A stretch of 64,000 nucleotides of DNA from Pseudoduganella rivuli (GCF_009674485.1 NZ_WKJJ01000006.1:1-64000); one strand, 5' to 3'; positions 24,606 through 33,720 are shown, numbered from the stretch's first letter. Notes: generated by a model from the sequence alone, not told the origin. Program-made: numbers and translations.

Positions 24606-26081
24606 ATTTTGAGCCAACCGCCCCAACAAGGCCATTGCATCCTCCTGCTCCGCATTCCACGGATGCCCGTAATTCAGGCGCAAGCAGTGGCGGTACTCGC
24701 GCCGCGCGGAAAACATCGGTCCCGGCGCGATGCTGATGCCCCGCTCCAGCGCGCTCCGCTGCAACGCCAGCGTATCGGCGCCCGGTGGTAATTCCACCCA
24801 CAGAAAATAGCCGCCGTCCGGCCGGGTGGCGCGCGTCCCCGGCGGAAAGTGCCGCGCCACCGCCATCAGCATGGCGTCGCGCTGCGCTTCCAGCGCGGTG
24901 CGCAACTGGCGCAAATGGCGGTCATAACCACCCTGGGCCAGGTAACCGGCCAGCGCCAGCTGCGACGGCATGGCGCACGCCAGGCTGGTCGACAGTTTCA
25001 GGCGCTCGACGGCGCGTGCATGGCGGCCCGGCGCGGCCCAGCCGATGCGGAATCCCGGCGCCAGGCACTTGGAAAACGAACCGCAATGCATGACCAGGCC
25101 TTGCTGGTCATAGCGCTTGGCCAGCGCCGGGCGGCGCGCGCCGAAATACAGCTCGCCATAGACGTCGTCTTCGATCAGCGGCACGCCATGTTCCGCCAGC
25201 AGCGCCACCAGCGCCTGTTTCTTCTCGGGCGGCATCAGGCTGCCCAGCGGGTTCTGGAAGCTCGTCATCAGCCAGCAGGCGGCGGGCCGGTGCCGTTCCA
25301 GCGCCTGCGCCAGCGCCGTCAGTTCCATACCGTCGCGGGGATCGGTCGCCACTTCCACCGCGTTCAAGCCGAGGCGCTCCAGTGCCTGCAACGCCGCATA
25401 AAACGTGGGCGACTCCACCAGCACCGTATCGCCCGGCCGCGTCACGGCTTGCAGGCACAGGTTCAGCGCTTCCATCGCGCCATTGGTGACGACGATGTCG
25501 TCCGGCGCGACGGGCGCGCCATCGAGCTGGTAGCGCAGCGCGATCTGGCGCCGCAATTCGGCATTGCCCGGCGCCAGGTCCGCCACCGTGCTCCACGGAT
25601 CCAGCCGGCGCATGGCCGACGCGGTTTCGCGCGCCAGCCGGTCCAATGGGAACAGCAGCGGGCTGGGGAAAGCGGAACCGAACGGCACGGCTGACCGGTT
25701 GCGCGCCGCTTCCAGCACGTCGAACACCAGCGCGCTGACATCGACGGCGGCCGCCTCGCCGGCCGGCGCCGATGCCTGCGGCTGCGGCGGCGCATCGTCC
25801 GGCAGGCGGCGGCGCGCCACGTAATAGCCGGAGCGGGGCCGCGATTCAATGACGCCGCGCGCCTCCAGCAGGTAATAAGCCTGGAACACGGTGGCCGGAC
25901 TGACGCCCCGGCGCGCCTGTTGCTGGCGCACGGACGGCAGCCGGTCGCCGGGGCGCAGCGCCTGCTGCGCCACCAGGTCTTCGATTTCCTGCGCCAGCGC
26001 TTCGTAAAGCTTCAATCTGATCCCCTGTTTTGTTGCGTTTCTGCGCCTGTCCATCCGTGCCGCACAGGCGTATTCTTGCAT
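24600..26081 (-). CDS. MocR-type transcription factor (GntR HTH fused to aminotransferase fold)
   Basis: About 493 residues. The N-terminal GntR winged helix (LYEALAQEIEDLVAQQALRPG, LPSVRQQQARRGVSPATVFQAY, YLLEARGVIESRPRSGYYV) is followed by a Pro/Ala linker and a fold-type I PLP domain. That domain includes VVTNGAMEALNLCLQAV, SFQNPLGSLMPPEKK, IEDDVYGELYFG and the Schiff-base lysine in CGSFSKCLAPGFRIGW. MocR proteins sense PLP or amino compounds and regulate neighbouring genes. The helix region reads QQQARRGVS where SSR-LA is common. Start is uncertain: ATG 26081 has GGTGGA upstream, ATG 26054 also fits. It is divergent from a cytochrome operon, its probable target, across a dyad at 26091. 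The stop codon lies in the repeat. Confidence 0.9.
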   Translation of the reverse strand: MQEYACAARMDRRRNATKQGIRLKLYEALAQEIEDLVAQQALRPGDRLPSVRQQQARRGVSPATVFQAYYLLEARGVIESRPRSGYYVARRRLPDDAPPQPQASAPAGEAAAVDVSALVFDVLEAARNRSAVPFGSAFPSPLLFPLDRLARETASAMRRLDPWSTVADLAPGNAELRRQIALRYQLDGAPVAPDDIVVTNGAMEALNLCLQAVTRPGDTVLVESPTFYAALQALERLGLNAVEVATDPRDGMELTALAQALERHRPAACWLMTSFQNPLGSLMPPEKKQALVALLAEHGVPLIEDDVYGELYFGARRPALAKRYDQQGLVMHCGSFSKCLAPGFRIGWAAPGRHARAVERLKLSTSLACAMPSQLALAGYLAQGGYDRHLRQLRTALEAQRDAMLMAVARHFPPGTRATRPDGGYFLWVELPPGADTLALQRSALERGISIAPGPMFSARREYRHCLRLNYGHPWNAEQEDAMALLGRLAQNP

Positions 26082-26090
26082 CTCAGTCCA

Positions 26091-26106
26091 CCATTTTAAA
26101 GAATGG
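26091..26106. promoter_or_regulatory. Dyad CCATT-N6-AATGG between mocR and the cytochrome genes
   Basis: CCATTTTAAAGAATGG lies just upstream of both divergent start codons (MocR at 26081, cytochrome at 26114). It overlaps the leaders and may be a MocR operator. Confidence 0.35.
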
Positions 26107-26113
26107 GCACCCG

Positions 26114-26893
26114 ATGAGGAAACCGATCCTGGCCATCTGCCTGGCCGCAACCATGCTGGCGCCGCAAGCATACGCTGCTCCCGCCAAGCCCGTGGCGCTC
26201 AAGGAACTCCCCGACACCATGGCCCAGCGCGTGGCGGCCTGCACGGCTTGCCACACGGCCGGCGCCAATGTCAAAGCCGACGCCCAGGCGGCCGCGCGCG
26301 GCGACGTGTACTTCCCCCGCATAGCCGGCAAGCCGGCAGGCTACCTGTATAACCAGTTGCGCAATTTCCGCGAAGGCCGCCGGCATTACGCGATGATGAC
26401 GTACATGACGGAGCAATTATCCGACGCCTACCTGATGGAAATCGCCGAATACTTCGCATCCCTGCACCCACCCTACCCCGCGCCCGGGAAAACCAGCGCC
26501 ACCGCCGCCATGCTGGAACGGGGACGCGTGCTGGCATTGCAGGGTGATCCGCAAAAGAAAGTGCCCGCCTGCGTGGCCTGCCATGGCGACAAGCTGACTG
26601 GCGTCGTTCCGGCGATCCCTGGCCTGGTCGGCCTGCCCCGCGACTATATCAATGCCCAATTCGGCGCCTGGCGCGACAAGGGCCGGCGCGCGCATGCCCC
26701 CGACTGCATGGCCGATATCGCCGCCCGCCTGTCCGACCAGGACATCGCCGCCGTTTCCGGCTGGCTGGCGCAGCAACCAGCCGATGCCGCTATCCTGCCT
26801 GCCGAAACGATCGCCCGTCCGCTGCCCATCGCCTGCGGCAGCGCGCCGGACAATCCGGCCACCAGCGCCCCCCGCACCGGAGGCCAGCCATGA
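26114..26893 (+). CDS. Diheme cytochrome c, exported
   Basis: A 259-residue protein with a Sec signal (MRKPILAICLAATMLAPQAYA) and two class I heme sites, CTACH and CVACH, in two similar halves. This is the cytochrome c4-like arrangement, with GKPAGYLYNQLRNFREGRRHYAMMTYM typical of that group and methionine ligands nearby. It probably carries electrons in the periplasm. The start ATG 26114 follows CCCGATGAGG; an in-frame longer version overlapping mocR is rejected. It overlaps the next gene by 4 bp (ATGA). Confidence 0.92.
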   Translation: MRKPILAICLAATMLAPQAYAAPAKPVALKELPDTMAQRVAACTACHTAGANVKADAQAAARGDVYFPRIAGKPAGYLYNQLRNFREGRRHYAMMTYMTEQLSDAYLMEIAEYFASLHPPYPAPGKTSATAAMLERGRVLALQGDPQKKVPACVACHGDKLTGVVPAIPGLVGLPRDYINAQFGAWRDKGRRAHAPDCMADIAARLSDQDIAAVSGWLAQQPADAAILPAETIARPLPIACGSAPDNPATSAPRTGGQP

Positions 26894-28170
26894 ACCGCCG
26901 TCTCGCCATTGCCTGTGCTGTCTTCGCCATCCTGCTGGCGGGCCTGTGGCTGATCGCCCCGGGCGACGACCCGATGCCGCCGCCCGGCAAAGCCACCGCC
27001 GCCCTGTCCGCACCGGACAGGATTGCGCGCGGCGCCTACCTGGCCCGCGCCGGCGATTGCCAGGCCTGCCACACCACGCGGGGCGGCCAGCCCTATGCGG
27101 GCGGGCGCGCGCTGCAAACGCCGTTCGGCAACGTGTTCGCTCCGAATATCACGTCCGACCGGGAAACCGGCATCGGCGCCTGGAGCGCCGATGAATTCTG
27201 GCGCGCGCTGCATAACGGCAAATCGCGCGACGGCCGCCTACTGTACCCGGCCTTCCCGTATACCAACTACACCAACGTGTCGCGCGACGACGCCGATGCG
27301 CTGTATGCGTATTTCCAGACCGTTCCGGCGGTCAAACAAGCCAGCCTGCCCCACGAAGTGCGTTTCCCGTACAACCTGCAGGCCAGCCTGTGGGTGTGGC
27401 GCTCGCTGTATTTCCGCCCTGCCGTCTATCGCGAAGACACGGGGCAAAGCGCGCAATGGAACCGTGGCGCATACCTGGTCCAGGGCCTGGGCCACTGCAA
27501 TGCCTGCCACAGCACGCGCAATGTACTGGGCGCGTCCAGCGATCGCATGTCGGGCGGCCTGATCACGATGCTGGGCTGGTATGCGCCATCGCTGACGTCC
27601 GACGGCGAAGCGGGACTGGGCGACTGGGACACGGCGCACCTGGCGCAACTGCTGAAAACAGGCGTATCGCCGCGCGCCACCGTGTTTGGCCCGATGGCGG
27701 AAGTGGTGCGGGAAAGCTTGCAGCACCTGTCGGACGACGATGTGCAAGCCATGGCCATGTACCTGAAAACCCTGCCCCACGCGGGCGGCAAGGCCAAGCC
27801 CTATGAACGGATGGAGTCGCCGGAAGCGCAGGCATTCATCAACCTGGGCAGCGAGGTCTACCTCAAGCATTGCGTGCAGTGCCACGGCTTTGGGGGCAAG
27901 GGCTTGCCGCCGGCCTATCCCCCGCTGAACGGCAACCGCGCGCTCTTGATGGAAGAAGCGGCCAATCCGATCCGCATCGTGCTCAATGGCGGCTTTGCCC
28001 CTGCTACCGCCGGCAATCCAAGGCCATACGGCATGCCGCCGTTCGCGCACGTGCTGTCGGACACGGAAGTGGCGGCCGTGGTGTCGTACATCCGCGCCGC
28101 GTGGAATAACAACGCGCCTCCCATCAACGGCAACGACGTCGACCGCTACCGGAGGGTCCCGCTGGATTGA
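26890..28170 (+). CDS. Triheme cytochrome c, dehydrogenase electron-acceptor type
   Basis: A 426-residue protein with an N-terminal membrane anchor or signal (LAIACAVFAILLAGLWLIAPG) and three heme sites, CQACH, CNACH and CVQCH. Segments such as GAYLARAGDCQACHTTRGG, YAGGRALQTPFGNVFAPNIT, LYPAFPYTNYTNVSRDDADALYAYF and VLSDTEVAAVVSYIRAAWNN match the cytochrome subunits of membrane-bound alcohol, gluconate and aldehyde dehydrogenases. It is a paralogue of the protein at 14275-15537. Unusually, no dehydrogenase gene is next to it, only a diheme cytochrome (ATGA overlap), so its electron donor must be encoded elsewhere. Confidence 0.93.
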   Translation: MNRRLAIACAVFAILLAGLWLIAPGDDPMPPPGKATAALSAPDRIARGAYLARAGDCQACHTTRGGQPYAGGRALQTPFGNVFAPNITSDRETGIGAWSADEFWRALHNGKSRDGRLLYPAFPYTNYTNVSRDDADALYAYFQTVPAVKQASLPHEVRFPYNLQASLWVWRSLYFRPAVYREDTGQSAQWNRGAYLVQGLGHCNACHSTRNVLGASSDRMSGGLITMLGWYAPSLTSDGEAGLGDWDTAHLAQLLKTGVSPRATVFGPMAEVVRESLQHLSDDDVQAMAMYLKTLPHAGGKAKPYERMESPEAQAFINLGSEVYLKHCVQCHGFGGKGLPPAYPPLNGNRALLMEEAANPIRIVLNGGFAPATAGNPRPYGMPPFAHVLSDTEVAAVVSYIRAAWNNNAPPINGNDVDRYRRVPLD

Positions 28171-28183
28171 CGCCCGTGATGCG

Positions 28184-29308
28184 CTACGACGTGCGCGCCG
28201 CCAGCCCCACCCGGTCCGTGGTGGCATGCCGCGCATCATCCAGCGCAATCTTTTTCTCGGCCAGCAGCACGCGCAGCACCGCGTTCATCGTGTGGCAGCC
28301 GTCGCGCTGCTGCGCTTCCATCCAGTTGCGGATGCCCGTCACATTGCCCGCCTCGATCATGCGCGCCACATCCGGGTGCATGGTCAGGCATTCGGTGGCC
28401 AAGTGGTAGCGGTCGCCATCCACGGACGGCAGCAGCGCCTGGCACAGCACGCCGCGCAGCGCGTGGGCCAGCGCCTGCTGCTGCGGTTCGGAGTTGCCCA
28501 GTAAACGTATCATTTTTTGCAAGCCCAGTTCCGTCGAACGGGCGTGCAACGTGGCCAGCACCAGCGGGCCGGATTCGGCCAGCGCCAGCGCTTCCTGCGC
28601 CGTCTGCGCATCGCGGATTTCACCGATGACGATGACGTCCGGCCGTTCGCGCAGCGCGTCCAGCGCACCCAGGTAAAAACTTTCCACGTCGCCGTCAAAG
28701 CCCACTTCGCGCTGCGTGATCACGCACATGCGCTGCGGGATCAGCGTTTCGACCGGGTCTTCAATGGTGATGATGTGGCCCGAGCGGTGCTTGTTGATTT
28801 CATCGAGCATCGAAGCGATGGTGGTGGACTTGCCCTGGCACGTATCGCCGATGATCAGCACCAGGCCGCTGGTTAATTGTGCAAATTTCTGTTCATGGGG
28901 ACGCAGCCCCAGGTTCGCCAGCGGCAGCGGTTCCTTGGGGAAGCGGCGGATCACGCAGCCGAGCCGCTTCTTACCCTGGAACGTGAAGCAGTTGGCGCGG
29001 ATGCGGGCCATGTGCAGGTCGATCGACCGGTCAAAGGCGCGGTCCTGGATCCGTTCCTGCCAGTTCGGTTCCACCACTTCAAAGAATTCTTCCAGTTCTT
29101 CGCGCGTGATGGGCGAATCCGTCACCGCCACCAGGCCCTTGGGCTGGCGCAGCAGGAGCGGGCTGTTCTGGTGGATCAGGATGTCGCTGAAGGTCAGCCG
29201 GGAATTGAGCAGGTGCAGGATTTGCTCCACCAATGTGCCGAACACCGGGTGGTCTTCGTTTTCCTCATAGGTCAGCGTGCGTATCTGCGAAGACTGGTGG
29301 TATTCCAT
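28184..29308 (-). CDS. PilT-family twitching ATPase paralogue
   Basis: A 374-residue GspE/PilT-superfamily ATPase. The Walker A loop is GDTCQGKST (about residues 154-162), which departs from the usual GPTGSGKST. The Asp box is ITIEDPVE, Walker B VIVIGEIRD, and the His box LATLHARS. The N-terminal PAS-like half has LTFSDILIHQNSPLLLR, comparable to LSDLHIxxGxPP in PilT. Closest type is probably PilU/PilT2, which help pilus retraction, but pilT is not adjacent and no other pilus gene is seen. ATG 29308; a TATAAT box lies at 29346-29351. It is convergent with the cytochrome operon and divergent from the GIN protein gene. Confidence 0.9.
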   Translation of the reverse strand: MEYHQSSQIRTLTYEENEDHPVFGTLVEQILHLLNSRLTFSDILIHQNSPLLLRQPKGLVAVTDSPITREELEEFFEVVEPNWQERIQDRAFDRSIDLHMARIRANCFTFQGKKRLGCVIRRFPKEPLPLANLGLRPHEQKFAQLTSGLVLIIGDTCQGKSTTIASMLDEINKHRSGHIITIEDPVETLIPQRMCVITQREVGFDGDVESFYLGALDALRERPDVIVIGEIRDAQTAQEALALAESGPLVLATLHARSTELGLQKMIRLLGNSEPQQQALAHALRGVLCQALLPSVDGDRYHLATECLTMHPDVARMIEAGNVTGIRNWMEAQQRDGCHTMNAVLRVLLAEKKIALDDARHATTDRVGLAARTS

Positions 29309-29345
29309 GACTCGATTCCCTGGGTAAATTAATAGTTCCGCAAGG

Positions 29346-29351
29346 ATTATA
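29346..29351 (-). promoter_or_regulatory. -10 box upstream of the PilT-like gene
   Basis: TATAAT on the minus strand, about 38 bp before the start codon. No convincing -35 hexamer is seen. Confidence 0.4.
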
Positions 29352-29430
29352 CGGTCCGCAGGCCGCGCCGCCAGCGGTTTTGATGCCGCCAGCCGCGATT
29401 ATTGGCATGGATGCCACGTCCGTTGACAAG

Positions 29431-29459
29431 CCGCCGCCATGGCGGCCAATTGGCGGCGG
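29431..29459. repeat. Inverted repeat CCGCCGCCA-N11-TGGCGGCGG
   Basis: A perfect 9-bp dyad in the 291-bp divergent region between the PilT-like gene and the GIN-domain gene. It lacks a T-run, so it is more likely a regulatory or structural palindrome than a terminator. No known operator is matched. Confidence 0.4.
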
Positions 29460-29599
29460 CCGGAACCGCGATTTTGCATTCTGTTCCCTGTCCACGGCAG
29501 TCTGTCGCATGGCGGCTGCGGTGGCAATCTTGCCGCCGTACCATGATCCTCATCAAGTCTCATTCACATTCAAAACACGTTTCACTGAGGAGAGTCAAC

Positions 29600-30376
29600 A
29601 TGGCAGCATTCCACAACATCGCCCGTTCCGTCCTGCTGGCCGCCAGCGCCCTGGCCATCATCGTGCCGGCTGCCGGCGTGCAGGCCGGTCCGCTGAGCTG
29701 GCTGCGCGGCGGCGAAGCCGTGCAAGGCAATGGCAAGATCGTCAAGCAGACGCGCGAAACCGGCCATTTCACGGGCCTCGCGCTGGCCTTGCCGGGCGAA
29801 GTGGAAGTGCGTACGGGAAATACGGAAAATATCACGATTGAAACGGATGAAAACGTGCAAGCGGTGATTGAAACCGTGGTGGAACACGGCGTGCTGCAAG
29901 TGCGCCCCGTCAAGCGCGACGTGCGCATCGAAACGCGCAACCTGAAAGTCATCGTCAACGCCCGCATGCTGGACAGGATCGCCGTCGGCGGTTCCGGCTC
30001 GGTGGATGCCGACACGCTGAAGGCGCCCAAACTCACGTTCGACGTGGGCGGTTCGGGCTCCATCAACGTGCGCAACATGGAAAGCGATGCGGTGGCGGTA
30101 TCGCTGGGCGGTTCCGGCAGCCTGAAGGCGGCCGGCAATACGGAACGCCTGCAAGTGTCGATCGGCGGTTCCGGCAAGGTGTCGACCGACAAACTGGCGG
30201 CGCGCGACGTTTCCGTCAGCATCGGCGGTTCCGGCCAGGCCACCGTGTGGGCCAAGCAGTCGCTGAACCTGTCGGTGGCCGGTTCCGGCGACATTGGCTA
30301 CTACGGCGATCCGCAGATCAGCAAGAGCATCATGGGGTCCGGGTCCGTCAAGCGCCTGGGCGGTTCGCCAAACTAA
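29600..30376 (+). CDS. Exported GIN-domain (DUF2807) protein with GGSGS repeats
   Basis: A 258-residue protein with a Sec signal (to about residue 30, AAGVQAG). After a first beta region (TGHFTGLALALPGEVEVRTG) it carries at least five turns with GGSGS or GSGS spaced about 20-22 residues: AVGGSGSVDADTLKAP, DVGGSGSINVRNM, SLGGSGSLKAAG, SIGGSGKVSTDKL, SIGGSGQATV, VAGSGDIGYYGDP. This is the signature of the putative auto-transporter adhesin head, GIN domain, a right-handed beta-helix. Function is unknown; it is probably periplasmic or surface-exposed. The start at 29600 has a strong GAGGAGAG site. Confidence 0.9.
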   Translation: MAAFHNIARSVLLAASALAIIVPAAGVQAGPLSWLRGGEAVQGNGKIVKQTRETGHFTGLALALPGEVEVRTGNTENITIETDENVQAVIETVVEHGVLQVRPVKRDVRIETRNLKVIVNARMLDRIAVGGSGSVDADTLKAPKLTFDVGGSGSINVRNMESDAVAVSLGGSGSLKAAGNTERLQVSIGGSGKVSTDKLAARDVSVSIGGSGQATVWAKQSLNLSVAGSGDIGYYGDPQISKSIMGSGSVKRLGGSPN

Positions 30377-30396
30377 GCGCGCCGGCCGGGGCTGGC

Positions 30397-32664
30397 CTAC
30401 AGGTCGAACTTCAGCTCCGCAACCAGCATGCGCTGGGTATAGGGATGGAAGGCCCAATACTTGCGGTTATTCAGGTTATCGATCCCCACCGACCCGCTCC
30501 ACTGCCGGTTGAAGCGGTAGCGCACCCGCGCGTCGAGCACCAGGTAATCCGACACGCCCATGTACGTCATGCCGTTCGGATCGTTGTTCAGCAGCGATCC
30601 ATACTGGCGGCCGCTGTAGCGCAAGCCCAGGGTCGACGTCCAGTGCTCCCCCGCGTGGTACGACGCCAGCAAGGTGGCGCGCCAGTCCGGTACACGGGGC
30701 TGGCGTTTGCCGACACTGGCCGGCAGCGCGGAATTGCCGGTGATGACGGAGTCGGCCCAGGTGGCGCTGCCCGTCAGCGCCAGCCCATGCAGCCACACGT
30801 CTTCCTGCTGGTACGACAGCTCCAGGCCGTTGGTGCGGATGCGGGCGATGTTTTGCACGGTATTGACGGTGGGCGCCGAGGGCAAGGGCTGCGAATACAG
30901 CGCGTCGCGTGACGTTTCGTGGAAGCCCGTCAGGCGCAGGCTGCCCTTGTCCAGCTGGCGTTCCGCCGTCAGTTCACTGGTCCACGAGCGTTCGGCGCGC
31001 AGGGCCGGGTCCGAGTTGACGATGTCATTGTTGACGATGGAACCCTGGAACAATTCCTGCGCCGTCGGGTTACGCACGGCGCGTCCGGCCGACGCTTTCA
31101 CCGACCAGTCATCGCTGGCGCGGTACGATACCGCCGCCTTGGGCGACCATGACGCTTCACTGCGCGCCTTGAACGGCAACAGCGCGTCAGCGCTGTTGGC
31201 GATGCCGCCATCGAACGCCTGCCATTGTTCTCGGCGCAGGCCCAGCGTGGTTTTCCACGCGTCCGTGATGCGCCACGTATCCTGCAGGTAAACGCTGGTC
31301 AGGCGGGTATCGCCAACGAAACGGGATACCGGCTTGCCGGCGGCGCCATGGATCCAATCCGCGCTGCCGGTGACCCGGGTGCGCAGGCAGGCGCTGTCGC
31401 GCTGCACGCCGAATTCCACCGTGTGCGCGATACCCAGCGGACGCCAGACGCCGCGCAGGGCCAGCGTATTCCAGCCGCTGCCGCCCATGTCGGTCAGGTT
31501 GCCCTGCCCGCCGGTGGCGGGATCCGGCACGGCCACGGTCGGCGTGCGCACCAGGTCGCGCGCATAATCGTAGCGGCTGGCCGCCACTTCCCATTCGAAC
31601 TCGCCCCTGCCGTTTTTCTTCAGCGACAGGCCGTGCATCACGTGTTCCAGCGCGCCGCGCGACGGTGCGAAATCCGACGCCAGCAATGCGTAGCTGCGTC
31701 CCGCCACATTGATCGTGCCGCCATAAACGGGATTGCCCGCGCCATCGCGCAGGTACGACGTCGACGTGCGCACCGCATCGTTGCGCCACCAGCCCAGCGT
31801 ATAGCTGGCGCGCAGCGCGGGGGCGATGTCGTACGCCAGCTTGACCTTGGCGTGGTCTTGCACCGTGTGCACCTGGCTGGTGGCGCCGAGGATCAGCCAG
31901 TCGGCATTGCTCGGATTTTTATCGGCAATCGCGCCCGTCACAGGCACGCCGTCGTTATTGGCCTTGCCGGCGGAAACCAGCTTGTTGGCAAAGGCAATCG
32001 GCTGCCCGTTGCTGTCCAGCCGCGACACGTCGAGCCACCACGACCAGGCGCCCTGGCGGTCGCCGATCGATGCGCTGGCCTGGCCGCCATCGTGGCGCGT
32101 ATCGGAGCCGTATTGTCTGAAGCCCTGCGTATAGCCGGACAGCTTGACGTGCGCTTCCAGCTGGTCCGGCATGCGGATCTGGAAGTCCACCACGGCGCCG
32201 ACGGAATTGCCCGGATAGGCGGCGGAAAACGGCCCGTACAGCACGTCGACCCGCTCGATTTCTTCCGGCGATACCTGGCCCCAGCGGGGCGTGTAGGTGG
32301 CGCCATTGCCCAGCAGGTTGGACAGCAGGATGCCATCGGCGTACACCAGCGAGCGGGCGCTGTTTCCCGTGCCGGAAGCCCGGCTGGCCAGCACCGCGTG
32401 ATCATAGTCGCCGATATAGCGTTTGCGTACGTTCAGGCTGGGCAGGTATTTCAGCGCATCTTCGCTGTCGCTGGCGTTGATGCGGTCTTCCACCTGTTCG
32501 CCCGTGATGCCTTCCATCGTCGTGGGAATTTGCGCGGGCAACGATGTGGGACGGCCGGCGGTGATGTGGACCACGTGATCCGCGCGGGCAGGACAAACCA
32601 TGGACGCGGCAGCGCCCATTGCCGCCAGCATGACTGCCAGCGGCCTGCATTTCAAATTGTTCAT
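30397..32664 (-). CDS. TonB-dependent receptor, probable copper receptor
   Basis: A 755-residue outer-membrane receptor. The signal peptide ends near MVCPARAD. The plug region has TTMEGITGEQVEDRINASDSE, YLPSLNVRKRYIGDYDHAVL and EEIERVDVLYGPFSAAYPGN, the standard plug end. The barrel ends ELKFDL with a terminal hydrophobic residue pattern. It lies 6 bp after the YcnI-like gene and in the same operon as PCuAC and DUF2946 genes, all linked to copper. This suggests transport of copper or a copper complex across the outer membrane; that is inferred from context. The plug sequence gives no metal-specific motif that can be read with certainty. Confidence 0.88.
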   Translation of the reverse strand: MNNLKCRPLAVMLAAMGAAASMVCPARADHVVHITAGRPTSLPAQIPTTMEGITGEQVEDRINASDSEDALKYLPSLNVRKRYIGDYDHAVLASRASGTGNSARSLVYADGILLSNLLGNGATYTPRWGQVSPEEIERVDVLYGPFSAAYPGNSVGAVVDFQIRMPDQLEAHVKLSGYTQGFRQYGSDTRHDGGQASASIGDRQGAWSWWLDVSRLDSNGQPIAFANKLVSAGKANNDGVPVTGAIADKNPSNADWLILGATSQVHTVQDHAKVKLAYDIAPALRASYTLGWWRNDAVRTSTSYLRDGAGNPVYGGTINVAGRSYALLASDFAPSRGALEHVMHGLSLKKNGRGEFEWEVAASRYDYARDLVRTPTVAVPDPATGGQGNLTDMGGSGWNTLALRGVWRPLGIAHTVEFGVQRDSACLRTRVTGSADWIHGAAGKPVSRFVGDTRLTSVYLQDTWRITDAWKTTLGLRREQWQAFDGGIANSADALLPFKARSEASWSPKAAVSYRASDDWSVKASAGRAVRNPTAQELFQGSIVNNDIVNSDPALRAERSWTSELTAERQLDKGSLRLTGFHETSRDALYSQPLPSAPTVNTVQNIARIRTNGLELSYQQEDVWLHGLALTGSATWADSVITGNSALPASVGKRQPRVPDWRATLLASYHAGEHWTSTLGLRYSGRQYGSLLNNDPNGMTYMGVSDYLVLDARVRYRFNRQWSGSVGIDNLNNRKYWAFHPYTQRMLVAELKFDL

Positions 32665-32670
32665 GTCAGG

Positions 32671-33195
32671 TCAGTGTGCGTGAGCGGGCCCGGTAGCGGG
32701 AACGACGGTCAGGACAGGCGCCGGCGCCAGCAATTTGGCGCCGGCATCGCCGGGAATTTCATCCCAGGCGACGCTGCCTTTCACGCACTGTTGAACCACC
32801 CTGAAATACACTTTGCCCGGCTCGGCGGGCAGTTTGGCTTGCACCACGAATTCGTCGAAATGTTCGTCGGCCAGCGGGCCGCCGCTCCACGTGACTTCGC
32901 GCACGGCGGTGGTGATGGTCTTGCCGTGCGATTCCTGCGGCACGGACAATTTGCCCTGCGTGGTGGCGATTTTCCAGCCGGCTTTCGGCATCGGCTTGGC
33001 GCCCGTGACGGATTCCGGCATCGTCACCGTGATGGACTTGGTGGGGCTGCCATCGCAGCCATGGCCGACGCGGAAGGTCAGCTTGTGATACGTGTCGGCC
33101 TGGCCGGTGGGCTGGTCCAGCGTGACGTGGGCGAAAGCGAACGGGGACAGCGCCGCGCCCAGGGCTGCGGCGGCAATTGCGAAAGTCTTGTTCAT
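32671..33195 (-). CDS. YcnI-family copper-binding protein (DUF1775)
   Basis: A 174-residue exported protein. After the signal (PFAFA) the mature chain begins HVTLDQPTGQADTYHKLTFR, so His is residue 1 of the mature protein, as in YcnI, where this histidine takes part in copper binding. GHGCDGSPTKSITVTMPE and VREVTWSGGPLADEHFDEF are typical of the family. The C-terminus ends AHAH, possibly an extra metal site. It lies 7 bp after the PCuAC gene and 6 bp before the TonB receptor gene, so it is co-transcribed. Confidence 0.92.
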   Translation of the reverse strand: MNKTFAIAAAALGAALSPFAFAHVTLDQPTGQADTYHKLTFRVGHGCDGSPTKSITVTMPESVTGAKPMPKAGWKIATTQGKLSVPQESHGKTITTAVREVTWSGGPLADEHFDEFVVQAKLPAEPGKVYFRVVQQCVKGSVAWDEIPGDAGAKLLAPAPVLTVVPATGPAHAH

Positions 33196-33202
33196 AGCAA
33201 CC

Positions 33203-33652
33203 TCACTTGGCGGGCGCGTAGTTCAAAGGCTTGACCGGCGCTTTGACTTCGATGGTTTCAAGTTTTTTGTCTTTCTTTTGCACGACCAGTGTCAGCGGCA
33301 CCGTGTCGCCTTCCTTCATTTGCTGCTTCAACTGCATCAGCATCACGTGGTAGCCGCCCGATGCCAGCGCAACGGGCTTGCCGGCCGGGAGGTCGATGCC
33401 GTCGACGGCGGACATTTTCATCATGCCGCCATCCATCGACATTTGATGGATTTCCACCATGCCGGCGACCGGCGAACGCACTTCCACCAGGCGCGCATCC
33501 TGTGCCGACTGCACCAGCATGAAGGCGCCGGAAGCCTTGGCGGCGGGCACCGTGGCGCGCACCCACGGATCCTTGACGGTGACTTGCGCGTGGGCGCTGG
33601 ATGCCAGCAGCCATGCCGCGGCGGACAGGATGACTTTATTCGAATATTTCAT
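33203..33652 (-). CDS. Periplasmic copper chaperone PCuAC (DUF461)
   Basis: A 149-residue protein with a signal peptide (LSAAAWLLASSAHAQ) and the PCuAC copper site: MVEIHQMSMDGGMMKM, then later GGYHVMLMQL. This gives the H-x(n)-M and H-x-M ligands described for the family. Such proteins bring Cu(I) to the cytochrome oxidase CuA site or hand it to periplasmic partners. Start ATG 33652 is where the signal begins; a much longer in-frame version is rejected. It sits second in the copper operon after the DUF2946 gene (68 bp gap). Confidence 0.94.
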   Translation of the reverse strand: MKYSNKVILSAAAWLLASSAHAQVTVKDPWVRATVPAAKASGAFMLVQSAQDARLVEVRSPVAGMVEIHQMSMDGGMMKMSAVDGIDLPAGKPVALASGGYHVMLMQLKQQMKEGDTVPLTLVVQKKDKKLETIEVKAPVKPLNYAPAK

Positions 33653-33720
33653 ATTTCTACCTCTGAATCGGTTTACAAGGAGCGCGGCATCGCGGCGATG
33701 GCGCGCGGCAGTAAGGTGAA

